A DNA stretch of 64,000 nt from Methanomicrobiales archaeon (GTDB lineage: Archaea; Halobacteriota; Methanomicrobia; Methanomicrobiales; Methanospirillaceae). Positions within the stretch are counted from its first letter, which is position 1. Each line of letters opens with the position of its first letter. The position numbers and the translations under genes were made by a program. Below, piece after piece: positions 8,170 to 17,234 of this stretch. A model generated the notes under the pieces. It did not search any database and was not told where the DNA came from. It saw only the letters and a list, made by a program, of their open reading frames with translations. The stretch covers positions 1 to 64,000 of the forward strand of contig JAAYWH010000071.1 of assembly GCA_012516785.1 (NCBI GenBank). The letters run 5' to 3'.

Positions 8170-8742
8170 TTATACCTTGCAATACTCTTTCTGCACGCTC
8201 CTCAGAGCAAATCCGGCAATGAGGGAGAGTATCCCGTATATAACGAAATAAAGGCCGATTAGATACCCGAATATGATGATCGAACCGATGAGCGGGTAGA
8301 TCATGATCAGGATTGCAAAGATGATCGAGAGGATCCCAAGGAGGAAGACCAGCCAGCGATGCGGGTAATCCTTCTCTGACAAAGCGAGTGCCACGTTCAT
8401 TATCCCGATCACGAACAGGACAACTGCGATGATGATGGTCAGGATCGCTCCAAAGATCTGGGGTGCTACAAGGGCTGCGGCTCCAACGATGAATCCAAGA
8501 ATCGCTGCAAACAGCAATAACGACGGTCGCCCTGATCCCCCCGGACTCATCAATGCTGCCACAAGAGCCAGCAGTGCAAGTACGATGATCAGTACACCGA
8601 AGAGCATGACAATGACTGCAGCAGTAACACCAGGATAGAAGAATATCAGGATGCCGAAGATCAGTGAGAGAAGCCCAAGAATGACGAATGTACCCCACTT
8701 CACGGTACAAATCCGTTCTTCATACACAACGATATCAGTCAT
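8170..8742 (-). CDS. HdeD/DUF308 family membrane protein
   Basis: A 190-residue protein with six hydrophobic segments arranged as three pairs, typical of the HdeD family, where helix pairs repeat with LGLLSLIFGILIFFYPG-type turns (FYPGV and IMIYPLIG are visible). In E. coli HdeD is linked to acid resistance; the archaeal role is unknown. GAGGTC precedes the ATG. It lies near other envelope-stress genes (DUF937 and Psp genes) but in its own transcription unit. Confidence 0.82.
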   Translation of the reverse strand: MTDIVVYEERICTVKWGTFVILGLLSLIFGILIFFYPGVTAAVIVMLFGVLIIVLALLALVAALMSPGGSGRPSLLLFAAILGFIVGAAALVAPQIFGAILTIIIAVVLFVIGIMNVALALSEKDYPHRWLVFLLGILSIIFAILIMIYPLIGSIIIFGYLIGLYFVIYGILSLIAGFALRSVQKEYCKV

Positions 8743-8942
8743 ATGATGACCTCAGTATCTCCTGAAAATTCTTGCTATAAATATATTTGCTATACCGACT
8801 ATCGCTTTTTCAATCTGGGGAGGATCCAATGAAAATATTAATCCTTTCAAGAGCGGTGTAATAGATCTTGGATCTCATCTCTGACTGGTATCCTGTCAAT
8901 ACGGGTATGGCTGAGAAAAAAAGGGAGAAGGCAAGAACTGGT

Positions 8943-9518
8943 TTATTTCCCGAATAACTTTTTGAAAAAGCCCGAGATACCGGTTGCTTCTTTTTGTACA
9001 CCCATCAGCTCCTGGGCCATACTGGCAACTTCTGGTGAAGCCTGCATGGCGAGCTTTGACTGTTCACCGAGCATGCTCGTGAGTGCCTGGGGCTCAACTT
9101 TCTTTCCGGCAAACATCTTTCCGATGTAGCCAATGACCATCGGGGCTGCAATAGCCAGTACCTTGCCGACAATTGCCGGCGGAAGCCCGGTCTTCTTGGC
9201 GATAGCGTTCTGGATTGTCCCCATCTGGCTCCCAAGAAGGCTGCTGACCATGCTCGATCCGCCCGCTGCAGCGGAACCTCCGAGAAAGCCTCCCAGGTTG
9301 TCCATCGGGTTCTGTCCGCCCATCTGTCCGAGCATCCCCGAGATCATATCCGCTCCACCCTGTTTCGATGCAGTATTCGACATGGAACCAAGGATCATCG
9401 GAAGGGCCATGCCAAGGGCCGATGAGACTCCTTTTTCATCGCCGCCAACTGCTTTGGTGATCTGGGAGAGGTTGTCTCCCGTCGCCACCTGTTTCATCAA
9501 ATCTGCAACAATGTCCAT
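8943..9518 (-). CDS. DUF937 family protein
   Basis: About 191 residues from ATG 9518 (MDIVADLMKQVA); the open frame extends 14 residues upstream but with an atypical sequence. DUF937 features are clear: an N-terminal helix, then GVSSALGMALPMILGSMS, a Gly/Met-rich linker with GGMLGQMGG-like runs, and a second GLPPAIVGKVLAIAAPMVIGYIG unit. The two ALP/APM(I/V)(L/I)G units are an internal duplication. Function unknown. It is divergent from pspA, sharing a roughly 165-base intergenic region, which may link it to the stress block. Confidence 0.85.
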   Translation of the reverse strand: MDIVADLMKQVATGDNLSQITKAVGGDEKGVSSALGMALPMILGSMSNTASKQGGADMISGMLGQMGGQNPMDNLGGFLGGSAAAGGSSMVSSLLGSQMGTIQNAIAKKTGLPPAIVGKVLAIAAPMVIGYIGKMFAGKKVEPQALTSMLGEQSKLAMQASPEVASMAQELMGVQKEATGISGFFKKLFGK

Positions 9519-9685
9519 AACACATAGGGATAGCAGGGAAAGAGGATTAAAGCTATGCATAGAAACCGGGGGTCAGGTAATCATTCCTGTTTTATTGGGG
9601 GTTCCCCGGTCAAAAGCTATATCTTGCATCTGTTGATCATAACAAGTAACCGTCTTCGCAGTAATGAAGACAGGGAGATGATACA

Positions 9686-10387
9686 ATGGGTCTTTTAAAC
9701 CGCATGGGTACCGTAATCAAGGCGAAGATGAACAAGTTGATCGGAAGGATGGAAGATCCCCGGGAGACGCTTGATTACTCCTATGAAAAGCAGCTCGATC
9801 TTCTGCAAAATGTAAAACGGGGAGTAGCTGATGTTGCCACTTCCAAGAAGCGGCTGCAATTGCAGAAAGCAAAACTGGAGCAGAACAGCGAGAAACTCGA
9901 AGCCCAGGCACGCGAGGCGATTGCTGCAAACCGGGAAGACCTCGCACGCCTCGCACTCGAACGGAAACAAGCCCTCACCTCCCAGATAACAGGCCTTGAC
10001 AAGGAGATTGCCACCCTTGAGGCCGAACAGGAGAAACTTGTAGAGGCTGAGAAACGGCTTTCTACGAAGATCGAGGTATTCCGGTCCAAGAAAGAGACCA
10101 TCAAGGCTCAGTATTCTGCGGCAGAAGCACAGGTCAAGATCAGTGAATCCGTCTCCGGCATCAGTGAAGAGATGGCCGATGTGGGGATGTCGATCGAGCG
10201 CGCAGAGAGCAAAACGGAAGAGATGAAGGCACGCTCGGCAGCCCTCGATGAACTGCTCGCAGAAGGTACACTCGTTGATTTCACTGCCGGTGAGGATGAT
10301 ATCGAACGGGAGCTGGCCAAGATCGGCAAGCAGGGCAGCATCGAAACAGAACTTGCCAGGCTGAAATCAGAGGTGAGCAAAAAATGA
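9686..10387 (+). CDS. pspA: PspA/IM30 (ESCRT-III-like) membrane-protection protein
   Basis: A 233-residue, almost wholly helical protein of the PspA/Vipp1 family. The N-terminal amphipathic helix (MGLLNRMGTVIKAKMNKLI) precedes DPRETLDYSYEKQL and long coiled-coil helices to about residue 190, as in PspA, which forms rods or rings on damaged membranes. GGAGATGAT precedes the ATG. The stop overlaps the start of pspAA. It faces pspAB-htpX tail to tail, a gene group known to travel with PspA. It probably works at the inner face of the cytoplasmic membrane. Confidence 0.93.
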   Translation: MGLLNRMGTVIKAKMNKLIGRMEDPRETLDYSYEKQLDLLQNVKRGVADVATSKKRLQLQKAKLEQNSEKLEAQAREAIAANREDLARLALERKQALTSQITGLDKEIATLEAEQEKLVEAEKRLSTKIEVFRSKKETIKAQYSAAEAQVKISESVSGISEEMADVGMSIERAESKTEEMKARSAALDELLAEGTLVDFTAGEDDIERELAKIGKQGSIETELARLKSEVSKK

Positions 10388-10662
10388 TCATCCGAATCAT
10401 AGGCCAGGGACAATATAATGTCAAGAGCAGTCTCTTCGATGAGCTGAACAAGATTGACAACAAGATTGTCGAACATGTCCAGAAAGGAAATGAGAAGGCA
10501 TACAAGAAAAGCCTCGCCGAGCTGATCGGAAAGATAGTCAAGGAGGGGGATGTGGTCGACCACAAGGAGATAATCGAATCCGATGTCATCGTTCCCCCAT
10601 CAGACATGACCCTGGAAGAGGCACGGCAGGTCTTCAAGGGCACGGGGATCTTTGAAGGGTAG
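10384..10662 (+). CDS. pspAA: PspA-associated protein PspAA
   Basis: A 92-residue protein matching the PspAA family: it begins MIIRIIGQGQYNV, then SLFDELNKIDNKIVEHV, and ends SDVIVPPSDMTLEEARQVF, the usual PPxDxTLEE signature. Its start overlaps the pspA stop by four bases, so the two should be made in a fixed ratio. The family is found next to PspA in actinobacteria and archaea and is thought to modulate PspA; the mechanism is unknown. Confidence 0.9.
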   Translation: MIIRIIGQGQYNVKSSLFDELNKIDNKIVEHVQKGNEKAYKKSLAELIGKIVKEGDVVDHKEIIESDVIVPPSDMTLEEARQVFKGTGIFEG

Positions 10663-10704
10663 CCGGAGAGCCCTTCCCATTCACTATTTTAATAACAGAA
10701 AAAT

Positions 10705-11277
10705 TTAGAGCGGAATACCCCAGAGAGGATACCACTTTGCCATCTCTTTTTCGATAGGAAGATCTTTATCCAGCAGGGACCGGACCCTGAATTCCATAGC
10801 GCTGTCCCGGGTCTTGCCGTCAAGGGGAATGAATGGATAAAATCGTCCCAGCTTGAAGTGGTATACCCAGTAGACCGGTTTTCCTTTCTCGAACCGGAAA
10901 ATTGCACAGAGAAGGTAGTCACCGAATCCCTTCTCGATCAACGTCTGGCTTACCAGGTGGATCCCACCAACGAGATCGTCAAAGTCAGGATCCTCCAGGA
11001 TCACCCAGGTAAACCGGTACTCATCGGTCACTACTTTGAAAGAGCTTCCTGTTTCCCGGGAGCTGAACTTGAGCAGTTCCTCGATCTCCGCTTTTGCCTC
11101 GTCATATTGGGAGGACTCAATGGGTTTGAAACATATACCGGCGCGAGGGGCAGGAACGAGGTCAAATTCGCTCTGCATGGTCACGCTGGCTGACGAGATG
11201 GCAAATAACTTGTCGAGGTTAGCCTTAGGGAGAGCCGTGGTTCCCAGCAATGCTCCCAGCGCTTCCCTAATCCCCAC
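10705..11277 (-). CDS. pspAB: PspA-associated protein PspAB
   Basis: A 190-residue protein of the PspAB family. It starts at GTG 11277 (VGIREALGALLGTT); the longer open frame upstream is out-of-frame htpX sequence. Family hallmarks are LPKANLDKLFAISSASVT, RAGICFKP, TDEYRFTWVILEDPDFDDLV and the C-terminal KWYPLWGIPL. It overlaps the htpX end by 11 bases on the same strand and converges with pspA-pspAA. No catalytic residues are evident. It is probably a regulator or adaptor between PspA and the HtpX protease (inference). Confidence 0.92.
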   Translation of the reverse strand: MGIREALGALLGTTALPKANLDKLFAISSASVTMQSEFDLVPAPRAGICFKPIESSQYDEAKAEIEELLKFSSRETGSSFKVVTDEYRFTWVILEDPDFDDLVGGIHLVSQTLIEKGFGDYLLCAIFRFEKGKPVYWVYHFKLGRFYPFIPLDGKTRDSAMEFRVRSLLDKDLPIEKEMAKWYPLWGIPL

Positions 11278-12160
11278 GGCCGGCCAGCTCCTTTTCAATC
11301 CGATCAAGAGCAGCAATCCGCTGCTCAACGGACGGATGTGTCGCGAACAGCGCCATGATCGATGATCCCGAGAGAGCGGGGATGATGAAGAACGCATTCA
11401 TCCCTTCCACTTTTCGCAGATCATCTTTAGGTACCCGGTCCATCATGCCACTGATCTTCATCAGGGCTGATGCGAGTTGGGACGGCCGGCCAGTAAGGAT
11501 GGCAGAGCCCCGATCGGCAGAGAACTCGCGATACCGCGAGAGGGCTTTGATCAGGAGATAGCTGATGACCCAGACGGCCGCTGCGAACACCGGGATGATG
11601 AACCAGAGATTCTGCTTCCCTCCTCTTCCCGATGATACCCTGGATGCCGAAATGGAATTCCTGAAGATGAAGAATGCCGCAGTGGAGATCAGGCTTGCGA
11701 GGGTCATTACCATGACATCCCGGTTCTTCACATGGCTGAGTTCGTGGGCAAGCACCGCTTCGATTTCGTCCTGGTTGAGGGTGGAGCGAAGCCCGGTGGT
11801 AACGGCAACGACAGAATTTTTAGTATTTCTACCCGTTGCAAACGCATTAGGGATGGGGCTGTTCACGATCGCGAGCTTCGGACGAGGGATCCCGGCAATC
11901 GAGCAGAGCCGGGTAAGGGTCTCGTAGAGTCGCGGCTCTTCCTGCTCGGAGACTACCCGGGCACCCATAGAGAGGAGGACCATGCGATCCGAGAAAAAGT
12001 ACTGGAGCAGGATTGCACCCATCACAATGACGAAGAGGAGGAGCGAATCAATCCCGATATATGCCAGCACCGCAATGAAGATGAAATATACCAGAGCAAG
12101 CAGGAACATTGTTCCAATCATCCGCAGCTGCAATCCCCTGTCCTTTACCCACCGTACCAT
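11267..12160 (-). CDS. htpX: HtpX-type M48 zinc metalloprotease
   Basis: A 297-residue integral membrane protease that degrades damaged membrane proteins. Two N-terminal membrane helices are followed by the zinc motif HELSH (about residue 139) and a downstream EFSADRGSA that supplies the third ligand; two further hydrophobic segments lie between them. ATG 12160 (MVRWVKDRG) was chosen because the 18 codons upstream look non-coding. The 3' end overlaps pspAB. The arrangement htpX-pspAB facing pspA-pspAA indicates one membrane quality-control module. Confidence 0.92.
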   Translation of the reverse strand: MVRWVKDRGLQLRMIGTMFLLALVYFIFIAVLAYIGIDSLLLFVIVMGAILLQYFFSDRMVLLSMGARVVSEQEEPRLYETLTRLCSIAGIPRPKLAIVNSPIPNAFATGRNTKNSVVAVTTGLRSTLNQDEIEAVLAHELSHVKNRDVMVMTLASLISTAAFFIFRNSISASRVSSGRGGKQNLWFIIPVFAAAVWVISYLLIKALSRYREFSADRGSAILTGRPSQLASALMKISGMMDRVPKDDLRKVEGMNAFFIIPALSGSSIMALFATHPSVEQRIAALDRIEKELAGRGD

Positions 12161-12235
12161 AGCGATAGATCTCCCTGATTTTCGTATACCAGCAGAAATT
12201 CCCCGCCAGGACAAGAAACAGGTAACGGCTGAGAA

Positions 12236-12439
12236 TTACTGCAGTTCTTGGCATGTATCACATAGACTATCGGACGATAAATAGATTCTCACTCCGGAAC
12301 ATGGTGGTTCTTCACCAGAGAAATCATCCCATCGCAACAGGATATCTGCGATGATGGCATCCCGATATGCTTCTGTGTTCGGGTTTTGAACAGTGAATAC
12401 TCCCCTCACATCCTGTATCCTCCTTTCGGGTACATTCAT
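12236..12439 (-). CDS. Possible small hypothetical protein
   Basis: A 67-residue frame with protein-like composition: a mixed region (TVQNPNTEAYRDAIIADILLRW) and a C-terminal part with three cysteines (PPCSGVRIYL, CDTC). I recognise no family. There is no clear ribosome site, but a short leader would fit archaeal practice. It lies just upstream of htpX on the same strand. It could be a real small metal-binding protein or chance. Confidence 0.4.
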   Translation of the reverse strand: MNVPERRIQDVRGVFTVQNPNTEAYRDAIIADILLRWDDFSGEEPPCSGVRIYLSSDSLCDTCQELQ

Positions 12440-12642
12440 AGCAATTCAGAATTGTCAGCCCTGAGAGGATTTCCTCCCATATGGCAAAGGATTAACCCTG
12501 GATGCGGCACAGATACGGCACAAGAGCTACCAATGGAAACCGCGGGCCGATAAAGGATTGAACAGTCCCCTGTTTCATGAGAATAAAAACAATACCCATG
12601 CTGACTGACAGATACCAAATGTGAGAGAGATACTCCTGAACC

Positions 12643-13890
12643 ATGAAATCAATTGAAGACATCAACCAAAAAATTTCCCGGGGTGAGGCCGCGGTTCTCA
12701 CCGCTGCTGAACTCAAGAGACGGATCGCTGAGGGTGAGCACCTCACCGTGTCAGACGTGGATGTGGTCACGACCGCAACGTTTGGCATCATGTCAGGGAC
12801 ACTCGCCCTGTTGCACATCCATGTCTCGGAACCCGGTACCTTTCACCATGCGGAAAAGGCCTGGCTCAACGGGGTCCCCGCAATTCCTGGACCCTGTCCG
12901 AACGAACGGATCGGTGTTGTCGACCTTGTGGTCTTCGGAACATCCCGGGCTAACCCATCATATGGTGGGGGGCATCTCTTCCGGGATCTGGTTGAGGGGA
13001 AAAAGGTGGAGCTCGTGATTGAAGCAGCTGGAATTGAGATATCCCGGAAGGTGACCCTGTCCGAATTGGGCCTTGCCCGCATGGTAACCACCCGGAGTGC
13101 ATTCATGAATTATCAGGCATTCATCAATCGGAGCCAAAGCACGGTAAAGACCATCTTCTCGGTCCAGGGGATTTCTGGGCCGTACCGCGAGGTTACCGTA
13201 AGCGGATGCGGAGATATCAACCCGCTCCAGAACGATCCACAAGGGAGGGTGATCGGTGTTGGCAGCCGGGTTCTCCTCAATGGCGGAATGGGGTATATCA
13301 TGGGACAGGGAACCAGGAGTAGTCGGGAACACCCCAATCTTGCTGCATTCGCTGACATGAAGGAGATGGTACCGGACATGATGGGAGGATTTGTCACTGC
13401 CGATGGCCCTGAATGCATCACCTCTCTTGGCGTCGCAATCCCGGTGATTGACAACACTATTCTCGATAGTATCCGGATATCCAATGCAGGCATTCCGCTG
13501 CCTATCGCTGATATAGAGGACCGGACGGCCTTCACCTCATCACACTACGGTGAAGTATGGGATCATACTGACCTTGTGATCACCTATTCCCCGGAAGCCT
13601 GCCTCCAATGCGAACCCTGCCAGGCTGCTGCCATCTGCCCTACCCGGGCGATCATTCCCGGGGAGAAAATAGATCCCCTTCGCTGTGTCCATTGTGGCAC
13701 CTGCATTCGGGAATGTATAGGTGATGCTTTTTATGGCGATCTAGGGACAATTACCGTAGACGGCACCCCTGTTCCCATCACCTGCAGGCAGTCATCCCGG
13801 GAGCATGCCCTCCGGATCTGCGACCATCTCAAGGCGCTCGTCACCGAAGGGAAATTCCACCTCATGGGTAAATGCGGGAATCTCTGGTAA
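12643..13890 (+). CDS. Methanogenesis marker 16 metalloprotein (DUF39 + two 4Fe-4S sites)
   Basis: A 415-residue protein. Residues 1-310 are the DUF39 domain, related to proteins implicated in homocysteine formation in methanogens (TATFGIMSGT, PSYGGGHLF, LLNGGMGYIMGQGTRSSREHPNL). Residues about 318-365 add a ferredoxin-like region with two cysteine clusters, CLQCEPCQAAAICP and CVHCGTCIRECIG. The combination matches methanogenesis marker protein 16, which is essentially confined to methanogens. It probably handles sulfur transfer to a carbon acceptor; the exact reaction is unproven. It is monocistronic and followed by a convergent DUF4332 gene. Confidence 0.9.
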   Translation: MKSIEDINQKISRGEAAVLTAAELKRRIAEGEHLTVSDVDVVTTATFGIMSGTLALLHIHVSEPGTFHHAEKAWLNGVPAIPGPCPNERIGVVDLVVFGTSRANPSYGGGHLFRDLVEGKKVELVIEAAGIEISRKVTLSELGLARMVTTRSAFMNYQAFINRSQSTVKTIFSVQGISGPYREVTVSGCGDINPLQNDPQGRVIGVGSRVLLNGGMGYIMGQGTRSSREHPNLAAFADMKEMVPDMMGGFVTADGPECITSLGVAIPVIDNTILDSIRISNAGIPLPIADIEDRTAFTSSHYGEVWDHTDLVITYSPEACLQCEPCQAAAICPTRAIIPGEKIDPLRCVHCGTCIRECIGDAFYGDLGTITVDGTPVPITCRQSSREHALRICDHLKALVTEGKFHLMGKCGNLW

Positions 13891-13967
13891 TGGAAATTAC
13901 CAAGGCAATCCACTTGCACCGAGAGTAAATCATCACTGGTTCCGAAAAAGAGAGGATGAATTTAGGA

Positions 13968-14369
13968 TTAATGAGTGACGAGTTTTGGTAAACTCTTTGC
14001 CTGGTCCACCCACCCCTCGACCATTTTCTGGGTAGGGACCCGCCGGACCAGTTTCTTTGCAGCATTAGCCTCTTCAAGCTTCTTTACCAGATTGTCCGGT
14101 TTCCGGGTAGCCAGTTCAGGTACACTGTCCACCCCGGCAGCCTCGAGGAGATCCGAATACTCTGATCCGATACCCTTTATCCGGTACAGATCAGCATGGT
14201 TGACCCACTTGAGAATCTTGGAGGGATCGATACCGGTTGCATCGGCGATCTCCTTCCTGCCCTTTGCAGAAGCTCCTTTTTCAAGAAGCCCTTCAACCGT
14301 CTTGATCCCGGTTTTTTCAAATTTTGCCTGGATAACAGGTCCAATGCCTTCAATGTCAGACAGTTTCAT
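13968..14369 (-). CDS. DUF4332 helix-hairpin-helix protein
   Basis: A 133-residue soluble protein starting at MKLSDIEGIGP. Two helix-hairpin-helix units are visible: DIEGIGPVIQAKFEKTGI near the start and YRIKGIGSEYSDLLEAAGV near residue 70. This tandem is the DUF4332 layout, related to the nonspecific DNA-binding HhH domains of RuvA and polymerase families. It may bind nucleic acid or act as a protein-interaction module. Function not established. Confidence 0.85.
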   Translation of the reverse strand: MKLSDIEGIGPVIQAKFEKTGIKTVEGLLEKGASAKGRKEIADATGIDPSKILKWVNHADLYRIKGIGSEYSDLLEAAGVDSVPELATRKPDNLVKKLEEANAAKKLVRRVPTQKMVEGWVDQAKSLPKLVTH

Positions 14370-14540
14370 GATTGAAACTGGCACCTTAAGAGTATAATTT
14401 TTTTGATCCTTCCTTCTAAGTTAAGTGTTTATCATAAACAGAAATGGAAAAACGGTCGGAAAAATCCATGATGCCCAGCCAGCAGCCCATAGATTAATGG
14501 TACATAACAATTGATAATGGATTAAATCCGGAGAATTTGT

Positions 14541-14807
14541 ATGTGGTATTATTATTTACTGGTCTTGATCATTGGGATAGCCTTCGGCTTCATGCGGAGC
14601 GGAAAAGAGGACAAGTGGGGCCTTCTCAAGTGGGGAGTGATCATCGGAATAATCCTCGGAATTATCTTCGGTCTTATCTCCATGTTCACCGGGGGGTCGT
14701 TCTTCGGGGAAGCCTGGGGCATCTTCGTTGAGATCGTCCTGTACGTGATCGTCTTCCTCATCGGGGTCTTCATCGGCGATATGCTTGAGGGAATGAAAAA
14801 GAAGTAA
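14541..14807 (+). CDS. Small three-helix membrane protein, paralogue of 50761-51039
   Basis: An 88-residue membrane protein with three hydrophobic helices. It shares a clear pattern with the product at 50761-51039: MW, then GIAFG(F/Y)(M/L)RSGKED, a central G(I/L)(I/V)LGII helix and the C-terminal I(G)V.(I/V)GD(M/L)LEG. The loop RSGKED and the tail GDxLEG are the conserved polar points. No known domain. A GGAG lies upstream of the start. It is probably a methanogen-specific family of unknown role. Confidence 0.75.
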   Translation: MWYYYLLVLIIGIAFGFMRSGKEDKWGLLKWGVIIGIILGIIFGLISMFTGGSFFGEAWGIFVEIVLYVIVFLIGVFIGDMLEGMKKK

Positions 14808-15008
14808 GGGTTCGCCCGGTGCTTTGGAAAATCACTGGTATACTTACCCTTTCCTCATTTTAATTTATTATCGCCATTCTCATGCTGCTCTCTCTTCTTG
14901 GAGGACCCTCCATTGCCCCGGGCACTCCGGCAATAATTCATTCTTTCAGGATCACAGCGAAAACCTCATCTAGATGGTATACGCATCGTTGAAATGGAGC
15001 ACCAGAAA

Positions 15009-15230
15009 ATGCCAAAAGTAAATGAAGCCACGGTAGTAAAAGTCATCGAACTGATCGGCACATCCCCGAAGAGCTGGGAAGATGCTGCAGCAAATGCTAT
15101 CAAGGCAGCGGGAAAAACCGTGAGAAATATCACGGGAATGGAGTTGAAACGCTGTTCTGCCACGGTTGAGAACAGTAAGATTGTCGAGTACAAGGCTGTC
15201 GTGAAGGTTGCTTTCGAAGTAGAACGATAG
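15009..15230 (+). CDS. Dodecin (flavin-storage protein)
   Basis: A 73-residue dodecin, which forms a hollow dodecamer binding flavins in stacked pairs. The family pattern is present: VVKVIELIGTSPKSWEDAA with the flavin-stacking tryptophan, NAIKAAGKTVRNITGMEL and a final beta strand EYKAVVKVAFEVE. I chose ATG 15009 because GGAG lies nine bases upstream; ATG 14994 would add five residues. In archaeal dodecins the cargo is often a riboflavin-derived compound. Monocistronic. Confidence 0.9.
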   Translation: MPKVNEATVVKVIELIGTSPKSWEDAAANAIKAAGKTVRNITGMELKRCSATVENSKIVEYKAVVKVAFEVER

Positions 15231-15541
15231 ATCCGGAAATGTCAATCCTTTGAGGGGAGGCGGCAGCTACTTCCCTCCTCTACGGGTCAGGGCGGCACCT
15301 TTCGTACAATCGTGATCCTCTCTTCAGGGAGGGCAGGTTCCATAGTATTCAATCTGAATCGGTTGTTCAGAATCATTGCCCTGGTTGTTTCACGCAAAGT
15401 CCGGGAGGAGATAGAAAGAAGCGCCCATCTACCCTTATTTGAAATTTAACCGTGATTTGCTGCCCGGAAAATTACTATTTTGGGGAAATGTTTATTTTGG
15501 GTAGTTCTATACCATTGTAACCATAAAGAGGTGAAGAAAGT
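15231..15541. other. Intergenic region
   Basis: About 310 bases between dodecin and the DUF350 gene. No protein-like frame is visible. A G-rich/C-rich imperfect inverted pair near 15252-15280 could fold after dodecin transcription ends. The last 60 bases are AT-rich and end in GAGGTG before the DUF350 ATG, so the promoter of that gene lies here. Confidence 0.4.
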
Positions 15542-16024
15542 ATGGATATTGTTACCGCCTTTGTCGGACTGATCCAGCTGATCATAGCGATCCTTCTGGC
15601 AGTAGTCGCTCTTTACATCGGTTATTCAACCTTCTCAAAGATCACGAAAGGAATCGATGAGATCCAGGAACTCAAGAAAGGAAATGTGGCTGTAGGGATT
15701 ATCATTGCAGCGATCTTCTTTGCTATCGCCATTGTGATCCAGTCCGGAGTTGCCGGAATCTCGATCGGGATCACCAACGCCCTTGCCGGCGACTGGTGGT
15801 CGCTTGCGGCAGCCTTTATTCAGTTGATTCTCGGGATTATCCTTGCTATCGCAACTATCTATCTTGCCCTGAATATCCTTGACCGCCTGACGAAAGGGAT
15901 CAATGAATTCGAGGAATTGAAGAAGGGTAATGTTGCTGTTGCGCTGATGATGGCTGGAGTGATTGTTGCTACTGCAGTGATCATCCAGTCCGGTGTTATC
16001 GGGATCACCTCGGCCCTTATCTAA
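15542..16024 (+). CDS. DUF350 membrane protein with internal duplication
   Basis: A 160-residue protein with four hydrophobic helices in two homologous halves. Each half ends in a cytoplasmic loop followed by a helix: TKGIDEIQELKKGNVAVG (about residues 37-54) and TKGINEFEELKKGNVAVA (about 119-136). The E-L-x-KGNxAV motif is the DUF350 signature. Both halves end in I(V)IQSGV. It is likely a membrane channel-like or anchor protein of unknown role. A GAGGTG ribosome site precedes the ATG. Confidence 0.85.
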   Translation: MDIVTAFVGLIQLIIAILLAVVALYIGYSTFSKITKGIDEIQELKKGNVAVGIIIAAIFFAIAIVIQSGVAGISIGITNALAGDWWSLAAAFIQLILGIILAIATIYLALNILDRLTKGINEFEELKKGNVAVALMMAGVIVATAVIIQSGVIGITSALI

Positions 16025-16198
16025 CTATTTTTCTTTTTTCCCGATTGAATGGTGGTGCCAACAACTGCCATATCATGTCAGATCACGAGAACAGCAGTTC
16101 TGATCACCGGCCTCCAGGAATAGGGTACTCCATTTCATGAGATGCACTCCTTCCTGCTGCTCCCTCTTTGAATGATACGACTTTAGAGGATCCACCCT

Positions 16199-17050
16199 TC
16201 AGGACTTCCGGGTATGAGCCTTGATTGTCCGTATCACCATCGGGTTAGCCGCCTCCGCGGGCAATCCAATCTCCTTTACGACAAGCCTGGTGAGATGATC
16301 CAACCCTATTCCGGGATGGGCGACAGTAATCAGGCTGACCGCCCGGGATACCTCCTTCACCCAGGCATGCCCGTCATCCATCGTAAAGTAGACCTCTTCA
16401 CCCCCTTTTGGTTCGGCCCATGAGGAGAAGAGATACGTAATATGCTCGATATTCATCAGCCGCTCGAGTGATTCTATCGAGGCGTCGGGGTCATCATAGA
16501 TGGGCAAATCACCGGGAACCGGGATGGCATCCCCGGAAAACAGGATCATCTCAGGACGCATAAGGAGCGAGATTGATCCTGATGAATGGCCCGGAGTATG
16601 AATGACCTGGAGGGCCCGCCCAGCACCAAGGGTGATCGAATCCCCGTCTCCAATGAGGCGGCTGACCCTGACCGGACCTCCGACAAGGTCTCGAAAGCCG
16701 GGGACCGGACGTTCCCGTTCCTGACATTGCGTATCTTCGATCCATTTTCGTTCAGCCGGATGGGCCGCGATGCTACATCCGGTGGCTTCCTGGATTGCCA
16801 TTGCTCCCCCGATATGATCGGGATGGGAATGCGTCAGGACGAGAAATCCTATCTCTTCCGGTTTCCGGCCGAGATCCCGGACCTCCCCGAATATTCTCTG
16901 CTCTGACCCATGCACCCCGGCATCAATGAGAACGAGTGACTCTTTTGTCGCGATCAGAAATGAAAATACAAAACGCGGGACAGGTCCTGAAGGTGAAGGG
17001 ACAGTGAATGGTATCCTGATTGGATGAATGCATCCAGGATATGTGATCAT
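16199..17050 (-). CDS. MBL-fold metallo-hydrolase
   Basis: A 283-residue soluble enzyme of the metallo-beta-lactamase fold. The dinuclear metal site is visible: HSHPDHIGG (about residue 75), a later HTPGHSSGS and SGDAIPV. The substrate is unclear; many archaeal relatives are glyoxalase II-like thioesterases or lactonases. The C-terminus (residues 230-283) is helical. It is flanked by unrelated genes and appears to have its own promoter. Confidence 0.88.
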   Translation of the reverse strand: MITYPGCIHPIRIPFTVPSPSGPVPRFVFSFLIATKESLVLIDAGVHGSEQRIFGEVRDLGRKPEEIGFLVLTHSHPDHIGGAMAIQEATGCSIAAHPAERKWIEDTQCQERERPVPGFRDLVGGPVRVSRLIGDGDSITLGAGRALQVIHTPGHSSGSISLLMRPEMILFSGDAIPVPGDLPIYDDPDASIESLERLMNIEHITYLFSSWAEPKGGEEVYFTMDDGHAWVKEVSRAVSLITVAHPGIGLDHLTRLVVKEIGLPAEAANPMVIRTIKAHTRKS

Positions 17051-17234
17051 AGGGATTCATCTCGCGTTATTTGAGATAGGTCTATCCAGACATAAACGAT
17101 GCTTTATTGTATTGTGTTTATGCAGGACTAAAAAGGAGTGAGTCCCTGACAAACCCGTCACAGGATACCGGATTCATTCACTCAATCTTTCAAGCATCTT
17201 ATAGGAAAGACCTTAGGGTTACCAACGGATACTC

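Noticed and set aside
12643-13018. Overlapping plus frame at 12653 inside the marker 16 gene
   Set aside because: Shifted frame of a clear real gene; no domain.
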